From the NCBI RefSeq assembly GCF_910596095.1, contig NC_056540.1, positions 20,856,501-20,920,500 of the forward strand: a stretch of DNA of 64,000 nucleotides. Direction: 5' to 3'. How positions within the stretch are numbered: position 1 is the stretch's first letter; each line of letters opens with the position of its first letter. The translations under genes were made by a program, and so were the position numbers. This DNA comes from Thunnus maccoyii (lineage: Eukaryota; Chordata; Actinopteri; Scombriformes; Scombridae). The notes below the pieces were generated by a model that saw only the letters and a program-made list of their open reading frames with translations, had not been told where the DNA came from and did no database searches. This document shows, one piece after another, positions 1 to 13,300 of the stretch.

Positions 1-1037
1 ACGTTGGAATCTGCACTTCCCAGAATGCAACTGAATATTGTGTTTTCGTTAGACCCTCCATGCCTGGTCCTGGTACTCCATACCCCCAGTTTGTAGCTGG
101 AACAGAAGCAACCTTCTACATCTTTTTTAACTGTTTGTGTTGTACTCCAGATTGACAGATATCCAGCTAATCATTAGATACTTTCCATTAGATTAGTATC
201 TAACTGTGTGTTTTTCAAATTCACTCAACACAATATAGTTATTGATGCACAGTTAGTTCCTTTGTCAAACCATTCAGGATTTTGGGGACCTTATTCCAAA
301 GCACTATCAATTTCTCATCTAAGGAGCAGTTATTTCCATTTCATTGGTTGGAAGATTTTTTTAAAAGATGCTGTATTACAGTTGAATGCTTACCAGGTTC
401 ATAGCCTACAGAGGGGTCCACAGAGTCTCTAAACCCTTGAGGCACCGTCCAGCTGGGAAGCAGTTCTGGCTTGGAGGTGGAGGCCATGCTAGGTCCCATC
501 TCACCCCGGTCACTGTGCAGTAGGTTGAGCAGGGACGTGGCATACTGCTGTCCAGTAAGACTCAACCCATCTGGGGACAGGGAGTATGCGATGGATGGCA
601 ATCCCGGGGCTTCTGCTGTCCTGGCAGCGAAGGAGTGCCATGGGCCAGGGGAGTCGTCTGCAGGGCTGAAGGTCAGGCGACGACCTGCTACAGGAGGGAC
701 CTGTGACTCTGAGTAAGAGTCAGCAGCATTGCCCTGACAGGCGCTGGTCTCCTCTGCAGGGGTAAATAAAGAAGCAGTGCAATGAGAACAAATGAAACTG
801 ACTGTCCCGTTTTTAGTCAAGTAAGTCATACACTGTTAATTATGTGCACTTACCCAATTTAATAGGTTTGCGGATTTTCTTTGTCTTCACTGCCGGAGCC
901 TTGGCCTTGCTTACTTTGCTGAGAGCACGGCTGAAGTGAGCATCCACCATGCTGCCGATATCCCCCCGGAAGTAAGTCAGGATGACACACTGCTCCTCCA
1001 CCTTCACAGCTATCGGACTGTCTGTTCTGTCTTCCAT
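1..1037 (-). CDS. vgll1: Vestigial-like 1 (TEAD co-factor), 5' part, open at window edge
   Basis: VGLL proteins bind TEAD transcription factors in the nucleus through a short TONDU motif. Three coding exons are seen on the minus strand: 854-1037, 394-753 and 1-96 (continues off the window). Exon 1 starts MEDRTDSPIAVKVEEQ and then has the TONDU signature VILTYFRGDIGSMVDAHFSR, very close to the human VGLL1 motif (from memory). Donor GTAAGTG at 853-847, acceptor CAG at 756-754; the split codon G|AG keeps frame. Exon 2 is Ser/Pro-rich with low complexity. Donor GTAAGCA at 393; the next acceptor CAG at 99-97 leads into an open frame ATNWGYGVPGPGMEG. A 5'UTR acceptor (TTTTCTCAG) lies just upstream of the ATG. 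The position next to adgrg4 fits human VGLL1. The last exon is the least certain part. Confidence 0.82.
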
Positions 1038-1604
1038 GTGTCAGCTGTGACTGAGAAAAGAGATAAAACAGGATCATTAAAAATACTGAGGATAGATTAC
1101 GTGTCAAATGGAATGATGAATGAATGAAGTTACTCTGTCTAATTTCACTTGAAGATTTTAAAAGGCTGTTCTTACGTATTTGCAATCCCACTTGTAATTG
1201 CTTTTCTTTTTTTGAAAATGTCTAACATGTGTCTGTGAATCATCTGTGCATCTGTCCATGCTAAACTGTATACAGTACGTTTATTCTTGTACACAGGTCT
1301 CTCTTGAAAAAGAGATCTCAATAAGACTACCTGTTTAAATAAAGGATTAAACAAAATAAAATACAAGTAGGATAATAATCAATGCAACTAATCATTAAGT
1401 ACTCCACAAGATGCAAACAACATATTTGATATTTCATCACTTAAAACTTATTGTGGTAAGTTAAAAAAACAAAACAAATCAATGAATAGAAATCAGTGGC
1501 TCTCAATCTGCATTAGTGAAAACATCTCAGAATATTCTCTTGAATGCCATTAAAGAGAATAAAGTAAACTAAATATGTGCAAAACTGGGTTCAGAGTCTC
1601 ATTT

Positions 1605-1640
1605 TCATCATCATCATCATCATTATTATTATTATTATTA
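1605..1640. repeat. (TCA)n-(TTA)n compound microsatellite
   Basis: Six TCA/CAT units run directly into six TTA units. It is in the non-coding flank upstream of vgll1. Confidence 0.9.
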
Positions 1641-2219
1641 TGAGGCTACTCTATGACATTGCAGATACTTTTTCTGCATAATAAACCAAAATATAACTTG
1701 ACATCAAACTAAAAGAAATACCTTGAACTTAATATGTAGTTTACTGCTATCTAGAAGAATTAATGACAAGGTGAATTAAAAAAAAAGTTTTTAGCAAACA
1801 TTTCTATTTCAACCAATTCCAACACAAGAACCTAATTACACATTAAACCATCAGTTTGGAAGTATTTTAAGCGTGAGGTGCCCTACATGTCAGGTCGACT
1901 GACGTCAATGCCAAAATGATCAATTCCGAGAAACGTCAACATTTGCATGAATTTACTTTGTAGTTACTTCTTCAAAATAAACAACATCTGGTTGGATATT
2001 TAACATTAAAAAAGACTGAAAAAAATTATACTGCATGAATTTTTGCATTATGAATGTGGACTTTCTTATGGAAAATAATACATCAGCCTCCGCAATTGCA
2101 CTCTGAAGGAGTGAAGTATAAATAATCACATTTTACCCATCACATAATGCTAATAGAAAAAAAATCTGTTGAACGTCTAATCATGTCACTTATGACTTTA
2201 AGTCATTTGCTTCTCTTAC

Positions 2220-2345
2220 CTGACCTGGTGATTGACCAAAGATGAACAAGGAGTGCGTCCTTGCATTGACTGGTTGATTAAAGCTGATGTATCTGCCTGC
2301 ATGAGCAGCAGCCAAAGTTGTTGGAAAAAATGCTTAGCTTCAGTT
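2220..2345 (-). other. Possible non-coding 5' exon of vgll1
   Basis: A consensus donor CAG|GTAAGAG is found on the minus strand at 2222-2213, and the next downstream coding exon of vgll1 has an acceptor just before its ATG. This could be the untranslated first exon. The upstream limit and the promoter are not visible from sequence; the start given here is a guess. Confidence 0.25.
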
Positions 2346-4167
2346 TAAACATCTGAGTTTTTGACTCAAAGAATCAATGTGAGGTGACCTTTGTTTCCTC
2401 TTCTTTGCCTCTACAGACAAAAAAATTCCCTCACTGATCCTTGATGTGTTGGACTGGGAGGGTGTGTGATGCTTCTTGAACGCAGCCAGCTATGAACAGA
2501 ATGTCATCCAGCAAGTTTGTCCAGAACCTTAAAGACACCTATAAAAACATTCCTCTGTTACATGTCAAAAAGTTATACACAGTTAAACAGTAACTCTGGA
2601 CAGATTCATATTAGGTAAAGAAAACATCAATGATGTTAGAATAAAAAAACCTCTTGAGCAGTAATAGTACAGATCACCCACCATTACACTTATCACAGAC
2701 ACAGTCATTCAGAAAAAAATGTTTAGTTCATTTTAAACAGACCTCCACATCTGAAGAATCCATGCAATGATCTTTCTAGCTGTGCTGTTGACTTGCTCTC
2801 TTTGTCACCACCGAAATAATATGTTTCTTTGTTTCTATGGGTATGTTCTCTGTTTTTTTAAAACTTACCGTAATGATAACAGAGTGGTGAAGTGGTTTTG
2901 ATACACCTTTTTTCTGCTAAACCCAACTAATAACAAAAGCAACATACAATAGGTGCATTGTTTTTCTTCTTTCTTTGTTTCTTTCTTTCTGGAAACTGAA
3001 GTGTAATTAAATATTCAGCGTGATCTAGTGTAAATGCAAACACTACATTAGCAATTTAACCTATTTGATAATTGTTGTTTGATAACTTTTTTTTCTATCT
3101 GTAGGAGTAATGAATCATTTGGTTCCATCATACTGTATGGACTATTGGTTCCCAAACAATTCCCACTCACTTAATGAAAGTCTTTTTTACACTCGAGAAA
3201 AAATACAGATGCTCATGAATAAAAGAGGTGTCAAAATATTGACGTATGCAACGCAAACCTCAGGCACTTACAGGTTTGGGAGTGAGAGCAATACATATTT
3301 TACAAAGACAAAAATAGTTGACACAACAACCTCAAGCACAATGTACCTAGATTCCACTGAAGCTACTAATAGACTTGTAGTTTTGCCAACAAGTGTTTCT
3401 CAGGTCAAGAGTGAACTTTCAATTTCAAAGACAAAGATACTGCTGGAAACATAAAATCACAAAAAATCTTTCTACAAAACTGACATGAAAATTATTTATT
3501 GTTGATATTATTGCTGAAATGAAAGATATACTTCAAAAACATCTTCAAAGGAAAGAGCAGAAGCAGTGGAAACTTGGTTTTAAACTGGTCTGAAAACTGA
3601 GAGATGGTTTCATGTCTTACAATCTGCTGAAATTTCTCATCTACTTGAATACAATTATTGGATACTGATAAATTCCCTTAATATTTAATTACAGAACACA
3701 TTATACTTTAATTCCATACATTTACATGGAAATCTCTTAACTTACTCCTCTAAACTGTATATTTACTTGTTTACTTTGAGCAAAAGTTTTACAAACAGAA
3801 AAATATTTTTTTATCCATCTTTACAAGCAGATGGAGTGAGCAGGAAATCATCATCTTTAATGTAAACCGTGAAGGTAAAACTGTAGTTTGAAGTCTTTTA
3901 AACTTTTAAATATTAGATTTTTGTATAAAATGTGTTTTTTTAAGAACACACCTCTTCACTGTACTTTGCAGTATTTAATTTTCCAGGCTTTGACTGATTT
4001 TACAGTGATGTTAGCTGTGAGTGTGCAGGTTACATTGTATCTCCTTGAAAATGTCTTTTCTTGCTCTTATACACATACAGCTGTTCCATTTTCTTTTTCA
4101 ACCTCACTGCTATCAGTGTTGTCAGAATTGAACAATGGACAGAGTGTTATGTAATGAAGAGGACTGT

Positions 4168-7100
4168 TCATGCCCCCTGGTGGTGCTTTGGTCCTGATCC
4201 TGTAGAGGAGTCAGAGACCTTCCTGATTGTAGAGGTGTTGTCAGAAGCAACTGAGTCAGAGTTAACAAGATTGTTCTTTTTGCAGTGGCCACCCACACTC
4301 ACAGAGCGGCTCCAGTCTAAACGCAAAGGACAAGAAAGAGAAAACAATGCATCATCCAGTTTGAAAATGTGTCCCATCAATCATCTGGCCCATATCCTGC
4401 AATACACCCTTTATTCACAGGCACTGCTATCCCTTTACTACACGTACCTGAGTAGTCATTAAGTCTGAAACATCCACAGCACCAGTGGATTCTCCATTGT
4501 TCCCTCACGTTCTCCTTCATCAGACAGTGGAACAAAAAAACAAAGAACCCTGGGACACAAGAGCAGAGATACAGTAGTAGACACACTGCTCAGTTATTTC
4601 ATCTCTTCAGATTCTGTAATGATGCAACAAGATATATAGATAGTAGTGTTCTTGTTTAGTTTAGTTTTTTCTATTTATCCCTGTACTTGGTTTTATTTCA
4701 CTGCTATATTTTACTGTATTGCCTTTAATTACATTCTTAAAAGTGTCATTTGCATCACATTTTTGCTACCTCTCAAAAAACCTCAAGGAGAAAACCAAGG
4801 GGATAAACTCATTATAAAATGCATTGTAATGATTGCCATAGATTTTACTTTTATGAAGCTTATACATTTTCATTTCATTTTTTGATGACAGTTTCAGAAA
4901 GGTGATAATTCTACTTTATGTTTATAAAAGTGTTCCTGATCCCCTCATGTATGTTAATAAAGTGGACAAAATATTAGGAACACCATTCAATATAATGCAC
5001 TCCAGTACACCACCAACCACTACGACCTCAATAATAAAGATAAAGTAGAATTATCACCTTTCTGACAATGTCAACAAAAACTGAAAATGTATAAGCTTCG
5101 TAAATATAGAATTTATAGCAGAGCTGTTGTCTTGGATTGCATTAGATTGCACAGGTGTACCTCATGAAGTGGACGTTGAGTGTACATAAACACATATGCA
5201 GAGTCTAGACATGTAAATCATATAAATACTGACATAACTAAGATTTGTTGAAAATGAGACTTTCTTATATGACTAATATCTACTGTATTTCACCAGCTGC
5301 AGCTCATCTTTTTACCCTGCAATGTGTTGAAGATGGAGAACAGGTACATCAGGACAACTCTGGCTGGCCCAAATGAAAAAAAGCCCATTGACCACGTTAG
5401 GCCTAACAGGACAGTGAGACTGGCCACTGCCCTCAAGTCATTCAGAGTGCTGCGGCTGTTTGCTGATGGCTTATTGGCCCGCATCTGTCTGATCTGGATC
5501 AGAACCACAATGAACACAGAGACGTTGCATAACAGTATCAGAAGAACAAATGCCACCACCGTCACGTAGAAGAAGACGTCATTCTGCAGCCAGCAGCTGG
5601 GAGACAGCAGGAGGGAGGGAGAACATTGGTCATCATGTAATTTACAGTTGGATTTATGATAAATGCCAGCAACTCCCTAAGATAATGGTTGCTGCTGATT
5701 CTTTTTCCTGTTTGTTTTTTGCAATTTACTCTCACATTTATCATTCCATAACTTTTATCAAGCACTCATTTGCCCTAATCTTACAACTTCTAGCACACAA
5801 TTTAAACATGATACTCCTGAAATAGAAACATTCAACTGCAACTCATTGCTGGAGTACTTACAATGGGTCAGTGGACTGAAGCACCACTGCAGACTCTTTA
5901 CGCACAGCGTTGCCGTAGGCATCTTTATCTATGGCCAGCACCAGGCTGACTATGACCAGAGGAATACCTGTGAGGACACAAAACTTCTCACTTTATGCTG
6001 TTTATCAACTACAAACACCCCCATACCAGAATCAACTAAACAAATGTACATACACTACAAAGGTCCAGACTGAAATCTCTCCACAACTACTAGATGGATT
6101 GCCATGAAACATAGTACAGAAATTCATGTCCCCTTCAGGATGAAGTGAAAACTTTGGTTATCGACTGATTTTCCCTGTAGCCCCATCATCAGGTCTAAAT
6201 TTTAATTTGTTCAATACTTTCGTTTATGACGAAATACCTGCAAAACTAATGACATTCTCATCAGCCTCAGCTGTACTTTGTGTTCAGTGCTAATTAGCAA
6301 ACTAAGGTGGGAAAGATCAGCATATTATTATTGTTATTGTGAACTTTTTAGCATGCTGATGTAAGCATGTAGCTACAGCCTCACAGGGCTGATTGTCTAT
6401 ACCTTGCTGCAACCTTTGATTCACATTTAATTGCTTGATTGCTAATCAAAGGCAAGTGGATCTGGTCCTAATCCACCCCCTGGACTACAGTGAGGAGCAC
6501 TTCAAGTTCTGCCTTACCCCATCCTGCAACACAGAACTTGAGGATATATGAGGGGATGTAGATGTTGAAGACCTTGACTAGGGCAAGGTACATGTGCACA
6601 GCCTCCAGGCCCATCCAGGTGAAAGAGGCCAGCAGGAAGTAGTGGAGTGTTGCTGCAGTGGCGATGCACAGACCGTAATTGAAAAAGGATGAGAGCCAGG
6701 AGTCCAGGAGGAATAGCATGCTCATCCCCAGCAGAGCGGCTGACAGGTTGATAAGTATTTTAGATGGGTGGTCCCTCCGCAGCTGTCTAAAGCACACAAT
6801 ATAATACTGATAGTAAACAAATCCTAAAATGCAATTAAAACAAACTGTAAAAATTCACACACTCACATAATCACATAATATTTAAAAAAGGTCTATGATT
6901 TAAAAAATTCAAACAAATGAACTTTCATGCTTAACATTAAAACTTGTTTTATTGTAAAATATACATATATTAATATTTCTTATTAATTTTAAGAAACTGA
7001 TCATTTGAACAAAATAAAGGGGAAATTTAAGACATCAAACAAACTGTATCATGTTATTTATGTTTAAATAAGTAGCCTTGCAGCTGCTATATTATAAAGT

Positions 7101-7350
7101 CTCCAATGACACATTTTCTACGTCCAGCCCCCTCATAGCCATGGCTCATTGTTGCACTAAACATAGTTCTTACAATATAAACCTGACACAATGTGTCAGG
7201 TATATTAGTGTCAGCCCAAGTGACTCACTCAAAAGCCAGGTAAGTGAGAAGAGTGATGCCTAAAAAGATGGAGGATATACCACAACCAAGATAGGAGATC
7301 AATGTCAGAATCTGATTGTCAGCCTCACTGACAGGGGCTCTGGACACATC
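4168..7350 (-). CDS. adgrg4: adgrg4 seven-transmembrane region and C-terminal tail
   Basis: Exons 7229-7350 (TM1: [19 protein letters not shown]), 6518-6786 (TM2-TM3: [37 protein letters not shown]), 5862-5967 (TM4: [19 protein letters not shown]), 5316-5596 (TM5-TM7: [46 protein letters not shown]), 4448-4549 (end of TM7/helix 8: [18 protein letters not shown]) and 4168-4316 (Ser/Thr-rich tail ending KHHQGA, stop 4168-4170). All splice phases agree. The extracellular Cys pair and the WMGLEA / GLTW motifs are typical of class B2 receptors. Confidence 0.93.
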
Positions 7351-10300
7351 CTGAAACACAATATAAATACAGAACAAAATTTATATTTAAAGCTTGTACG
7401 TGTGGTACTTCAAATGTCCAACTTTGGCAACCCCCTGTGGTAGACACTATGGCAGGCAGCAATGCTAACCCCTGAAATGTACCATCAGAGTGAGTTGAAA
7501 AATGTTTTAATGACATAAAATGTTGTACACATTATGGCTTTAACATCATCATGTGTGCATCCTGCATCAGTGGATGCAGGATGCACACATGCAGACCATT
7601 GACTCACCAGGAGCACAGCGAAGTGTGTGAGGTGATCACAGAAACAGATGGTCTGATCAGGAGAAATACTCTGGGTTTCACAACCTGTGCTGTTCCAACC
7701 ACCCTGCCCACCTGACACACACACACAAACAATATTTGATTAAGGCTGCTTATCAGCAGACACCCAACCCCTGCATTTAGGGGGCCTTTAATGACCTCAC
7801 TGCTTCCCGAAAAGTACTAGGAGGCTCAATCAGTATAAATCTAACTAGAAACATAAAATATAATAAATAATAAACTCACCATTGTTCTGAAAATCCCAAA
7901 ACATACACTGCACCCTGTCACCTGGCTGTGAAAACAGGGAAGTGAAGAAGGTGTTAAAATCAAATGCAAAACCTTTATTTTTACTGATGAATTAATGAAT
8001 ATTAATTTCTCACCTGTTTGGGGTTTTTATGTCTGTGAGTCACCACCACCGGATCCTTCAGGTTGTTGACATAGCTATCATTGATGCTGGCAGATACTAT
8101 ATAAGAGTTCAATATCCAGCTGCTGTGTATTGCAGTGGTTGTGAGCGGATCCTGTTGAAAATTAAATAGTTATCCCATAAACAGGTAGGACTATGAATCA
8201 CATTAGGCTATAGTGGAAGAAAAGTTTTATTAAAGTCATTGCTAAATACCACAAAGGGATAGTGCAGATTTCACATATCTAATCTGTTGATTACTTAATC
8301 TCTAAATAGTGGAATACGCTAATGTTTCAACAGAAAATACAATCATTTTAATACCACATCTGTTTTGTTGTTGTCACTTTAAGGAATTGTTTGACATTCT
8401 GGGAAGTGAAATAGAGAGAAGGTCGATACAACTTTAATATTTTTTCTAAGGCTACTGCCAGTTAGCTTAGCTTAGCATGAGGACTGGAAACAGGAGGAAT
8501 AAGCTAGCCTGGTTCTGTCTGAACAAAAGCTGCCTGCCAGCACCTCTAAAGCTCACAAACATGTTATCTTACATCTTGTTTGCTTAATTAAACTGTAAAA
8601 TGTCAAGTTGTGGCTTTATTGGGGGGTTATGTGCGTGACAGATTCTTGGCTAGACACAGTGACATCCTGGAGTCTTCAGTGGTTGCTTTGCAACCTTGAG
8701 GTGATGATTTTACCTGTATAATCAGTATTTGTACATATAATATTTGTACATTCTGGGCTACTGTAGAAACATGGCGGTGCAATATGGCAGGCTTTGTGGA
8801 AGAGGACCCGCCTCCCTATGTAGATATAAAGGTCTCATTCTAAGATAACGTAAACACAATGATTCTTATTTTAAGGTGATTATATAATAATTAAAACATA
8901 CTTATAAATATTATATTCCATCTCTGCCAAGTCTGTCCTGCTAGATGCCACTAAATTCTACACACTGGACCTTTAAGTCTTGGCAAGAGAGAGAATAAAC
9001 CTCTTCACAAAAAACTATCACTTTAAAATATCACTATTGTGAGCATTATGTAGTTTACACAAGATTTATGTAAACCTTTCTTCAGTCTATCTGTAAAAAG
9101 AGAGAAATGTGAAGAATGACTAGCGAGACCAACTATGAAAACAAGAAAGACAACAAAAAAGCAAGATGACTAAAAGAAACAAGAGATTCTCATGAATATA
9201 CCTGGAAAAGTTCTTCTGTTCCATAGAACTGAAACTGGACACGAGTTTTATTTCTCTCTGGAAAGAAGTTGTAGAGTGCAGAAGGCAGAGAGATAGTTGC
9301 GTCTGTTTCAGGGAGTGGTTCACTCGTAAAGCTCTGGTTAACAAAAGTCTGAAAACCAAAAATAATAATACTAATGGGCAGGGTAGTGTAAAACAATCTT
9401 ATAGCCTAGATCATGGATTTCATTGAATATTTCTCAACCTACAAACTGTGTTTCAGTTGAAACTCAGTTTCTTTTTATTTACTACCATCTTGCAAATTGC
9501 TTTCTCATTGAAGTTAAATGTGCCATGAATGCTTGAGGCTACAATGTCTGTTCATTAACACTTTTTCCTGCATTTCCTGGTTTCTCAAGGACATTAACAC
9601 AACACAAATTGTCCTTAAGCAGTTGAGTGGAACCAGTTTCTGAGTTAAGAAAACATAAACAGGCCCTTTCTTCTTCCTGTGGATATCTCACCTTTTGTAC
9701 TCACAAAAGCACTCAGAGTCTCACCTTTGGGACCAGGTTTGAAGAACTGAAAGACACACCAAATGTGAGGCCACTGAATTCATCTGTGTCCACATTGATC
9801 ATGGACAGGGCCAGTGAGGGTGCTGTCAAATTTACAGAATCACCTTGGAAATTCATATTGGCCCCCATCCTATCTGTCAGATGAAGGACACTTTTGCCAA
9901 GGACAAACGAAAGATGGATTAACAAGAAAATCAAGACAAAATGTTATATTCATAACCAGATACATTTCCCTATCCTCTTACATGTTGGCCACTGGAGTGA
10001 CATCAGTTTTGGAAAGCAGGATATCAGCAACAATATTGAAAATTTTGGCACCCACAGTAGGTTTGACGATGCTGATATCAACCACTTGATTGAGCTTCTC
10101 CACCACTGTATCCAGCTCGGAGGACGAGAGCTCTGCAGTGTTACCTAACTGAACATCTACAAGGTCCCGAATCACGTCCACAACCTCAGCCGCGTTACCT
10201 AGAAATCAATAATGCTTGAATTAGTTTTTGGTATGTTTTGATATGTTTTTTTCTGCTGTGGTTTTATTTAGATTCAAGGAGATAGAATAAACAAGAAAGG

Positions 10301-13300
10301 AAAAAGTTTTACTTCAAGAACTTTGGAAAATTATTATTTTGGAATTACATTTATTGCTGTTATTTATAACTGTTTGTTTGACCAGTCCTCTTACCAGTGG
10401 TGACAGTGATATTGTTGAGTTCTAATATGGTCACAACTGGGTTGCAATTTGTCATATCAGGATCAGCCCAGGTGGTTGTGTCAGTTTCAATATCTAACTT
10501 ACTGAGGAAGGAAGAGAATCAGTGACAGCCAAAAATAACAGAGGCAGAAGACCACAGTACATATAAGTACATTGTTTCTCTCCCATTAATGCCTAACTTG
10601 CCCTCTCATTGGTCATTGTCAGTTTGAGACAAACAGTGATACAAAATTTTAAAAAACACCTGCCCGCTACTGATGATTATATTTGAGTCTTAATAATAAT
10701 CAACCCAATGTTTTACTAAGGGACCATAAAACTGATTACCCATATCACTCGGTCATTGCCCCTTGAATGATATAAATTTCAAATTTGGCAGAGAAAGAAG
10801 ATTGGAGCCCTTCATTACACTAATAATTCACTGATAGGAAATTGATTTTTGTCTGAGCTGTAGGCTGGCAGGGATCCATCAGCATTACATGTGTGGCTTC
10901 AGAGCTTGTGTGCAGAGTGGGGGGCTGCATGGAACAGGACATTGTAATTGAGGGAATTTTTTTGTCTTGCCTGAGCTGTCTCTATGGAAACAGATTGTTC
11001 TGACAACAGCAAACAGGATCTGTCCACGTAAATAGAGCAATATACAAAAGAATCCCCACTTTCTCACCATATTTTATCACCAAAATGAATGTTGGCTCAG
11101 ATGACTCGGCCCCTGGCTGGTGTGAGTAAACTCCTAAATATTACTTGTAGTGCATTGTAGTGCATGATATGCTTATAGTATTAAAGTGTCATACTCAGTG
11201 TTTTGATCCATTTTTGGCATGTATTTAGGTCATAATTTAGCAATCTGCCAATTAAATTGTCATTCTGTCCCTGGTCAAGTATTCACTCCTCAGAGTAAAT
11301 GGGAGTTTATATCTTACCAAAGCCTGGAGGCTTTCTCTGACTCTGGCTCTTTGCATTTCATTTCTTGGTTGACTTGAGGAAATGCTTCTGGCCAAATATA
11401 TTGTCCATATATTGTTGAAGTAGTTTCTTCCAAACAGTTTTCTGGCACTGAAAGAAATGATATGTTTACAACTTTACAAGATTAATTTCTACAACTGACC
11501 ACATTTGCCTCTCTTTGTTTGGATCAGGAAAGTCACCTTACCTATGTGTTTGATTGCCACATCCAAAGTTTCAATAATAATGGAGCCATTTTCATACTTC
11601 GTCATCAAGGTAGCATTAATGAAAGTTTTAATTTCTGCAATACTGTTTATGCTGTGTTCCTGAACATGGAAGGTACAGTGATATCTGTTGATGAAATACT
11701 CCATTAGTGGGAGCAACAACATACATTGGTTTCAATTCTGAATTGAAATGCTCATTGAGCTGCGTCACAGTATGACAAAACTGACATAAAAGACAGATTT
11801 CAGAATTTCCTTATTCATAGTCACCTACTGTTTGTGTTGGCCATTGAAAAGCTGAAAGAAAGGAAATCAGAGAAGTGTGTTTTTTAATGTAAATTTGCAT
11901 TGTAATTACAGCAAGACATGAAATTGGCTATTATACTTAGAATACTAACTTCAAATGCCACAAACTGTAAAATGAATGGCACTTTTATGATTTTGATTTG
12001 TTGATTTAACCTGTAGTGCCATTACAATGAAGTGAACACTCACCATCAGTCCATCATATTGCTCCATGTACCTATAAAATATTACAGCTGACTACTAACT
12101 CAATCGCAGCAATTATATGAGTAATGAACAAGATGATAGTTATGCAACAATAAATGAGTCCCATCAGACCCACCTTCCAAAATTCTCCATTATGATGAGA
12201 TTCAGTACAACCATGGTATCATTCACCTCCAGCTTTTCTTTCACCTTTCACCAGAAGAGATTTTAGTGTAACAAAATGTTGAGTAAAAAGAGAAAGTAAA
12301 GTAAGAAAAATGTATTTGTATAGTGCTTTTCATAGACATTGGTCACAAAATGCTTTACAGAGGAATAATGCAACATACAAAAAAAGAAAGAAATCATGGA
12401 AGATTGAGTGACCTGTCACTTCATCAAAGAGCTGTCAAGTGAATTTGTGAGAGTCTCTTACCCATTTCTCAATTATTTCTTTTGGTTTTGTAGGGGTGCC
12501 AGTCATACTCAAGGTCAGATTAACTCTGAAGAATGTATCTGGTCCAACTGCAGGGATATAAAAGACAGATAGCACAATGATGCATCTTCACATGTGTATT
12601 TCACTATGCTGACAAAATTCAAAGGAATTCTATATCAAATTGTCCAAGAAAAAGAAGGAGAACCAAAAAATACTGTTCTGCTTAAACAGAATTTTTTCTT
12701 CATAGGCTCCCCACTGGGTTGTGTCCTGTCTCACTACTGTTTATTCTTTTTACCAATGACTGTATAGAAGTTAGTGTAGTACAAGGACAAGCACATTCTA
12801 AAATTTCCTGATGACACAGTTGTTGTCAGTCTGCTTCATGGAATGGAGTCATCCCATGGGCCTTTGGTCAATGATCTTGTCACTTCCTGAGCCTGAACAT
12901 TTCTAAAACTAAAGATATGGTTATTGACTTCAGAAAAACATCACTTCCACCCTCTCAGACCAATGGCTAAGGGCAATAAACGGTGGAGAGCTATACTGAC
13001 CGACAGTCTCGTTGAGATCTAAAGGCTCTCCTGTTGTAGACATATTAGCGGGTCGAGCTGGCAGACTTTGAGTTGGACCCATTTCTGTGAATTAAATGAA
13101 ATAGTTTACAAGAAAAACCCAAAATACAACAGCAATAACACATTGTCTTACAGACTTAGCTGCAACAATATAAAATATCATTACAGATGAACCAGTGGCT
13201 GCATTGTTCCATGTTGCTAAGAACTAGTACAAGTCATGGTTTTATTTTGTCTTGCATGCTTACCTGATGAAGTTACACCAGTGCTGACAGTTGGTGGTGG

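Larger units (their letters stand above)
1050..4167. other. Intergenic/5' flank between vgll1 and adgrg4
   Basis: AT-rich DNA with no gene I can support apart from the possible vgll1 leader exon. BRS3 and HTATSF1, which lie here in mammals, are not seen. A 114-codon plus-strand ORF at 3110-3454 follows a pyrimidine-rich acceptor-like sequence but has no recognisable domain. Confidence 0.6.
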
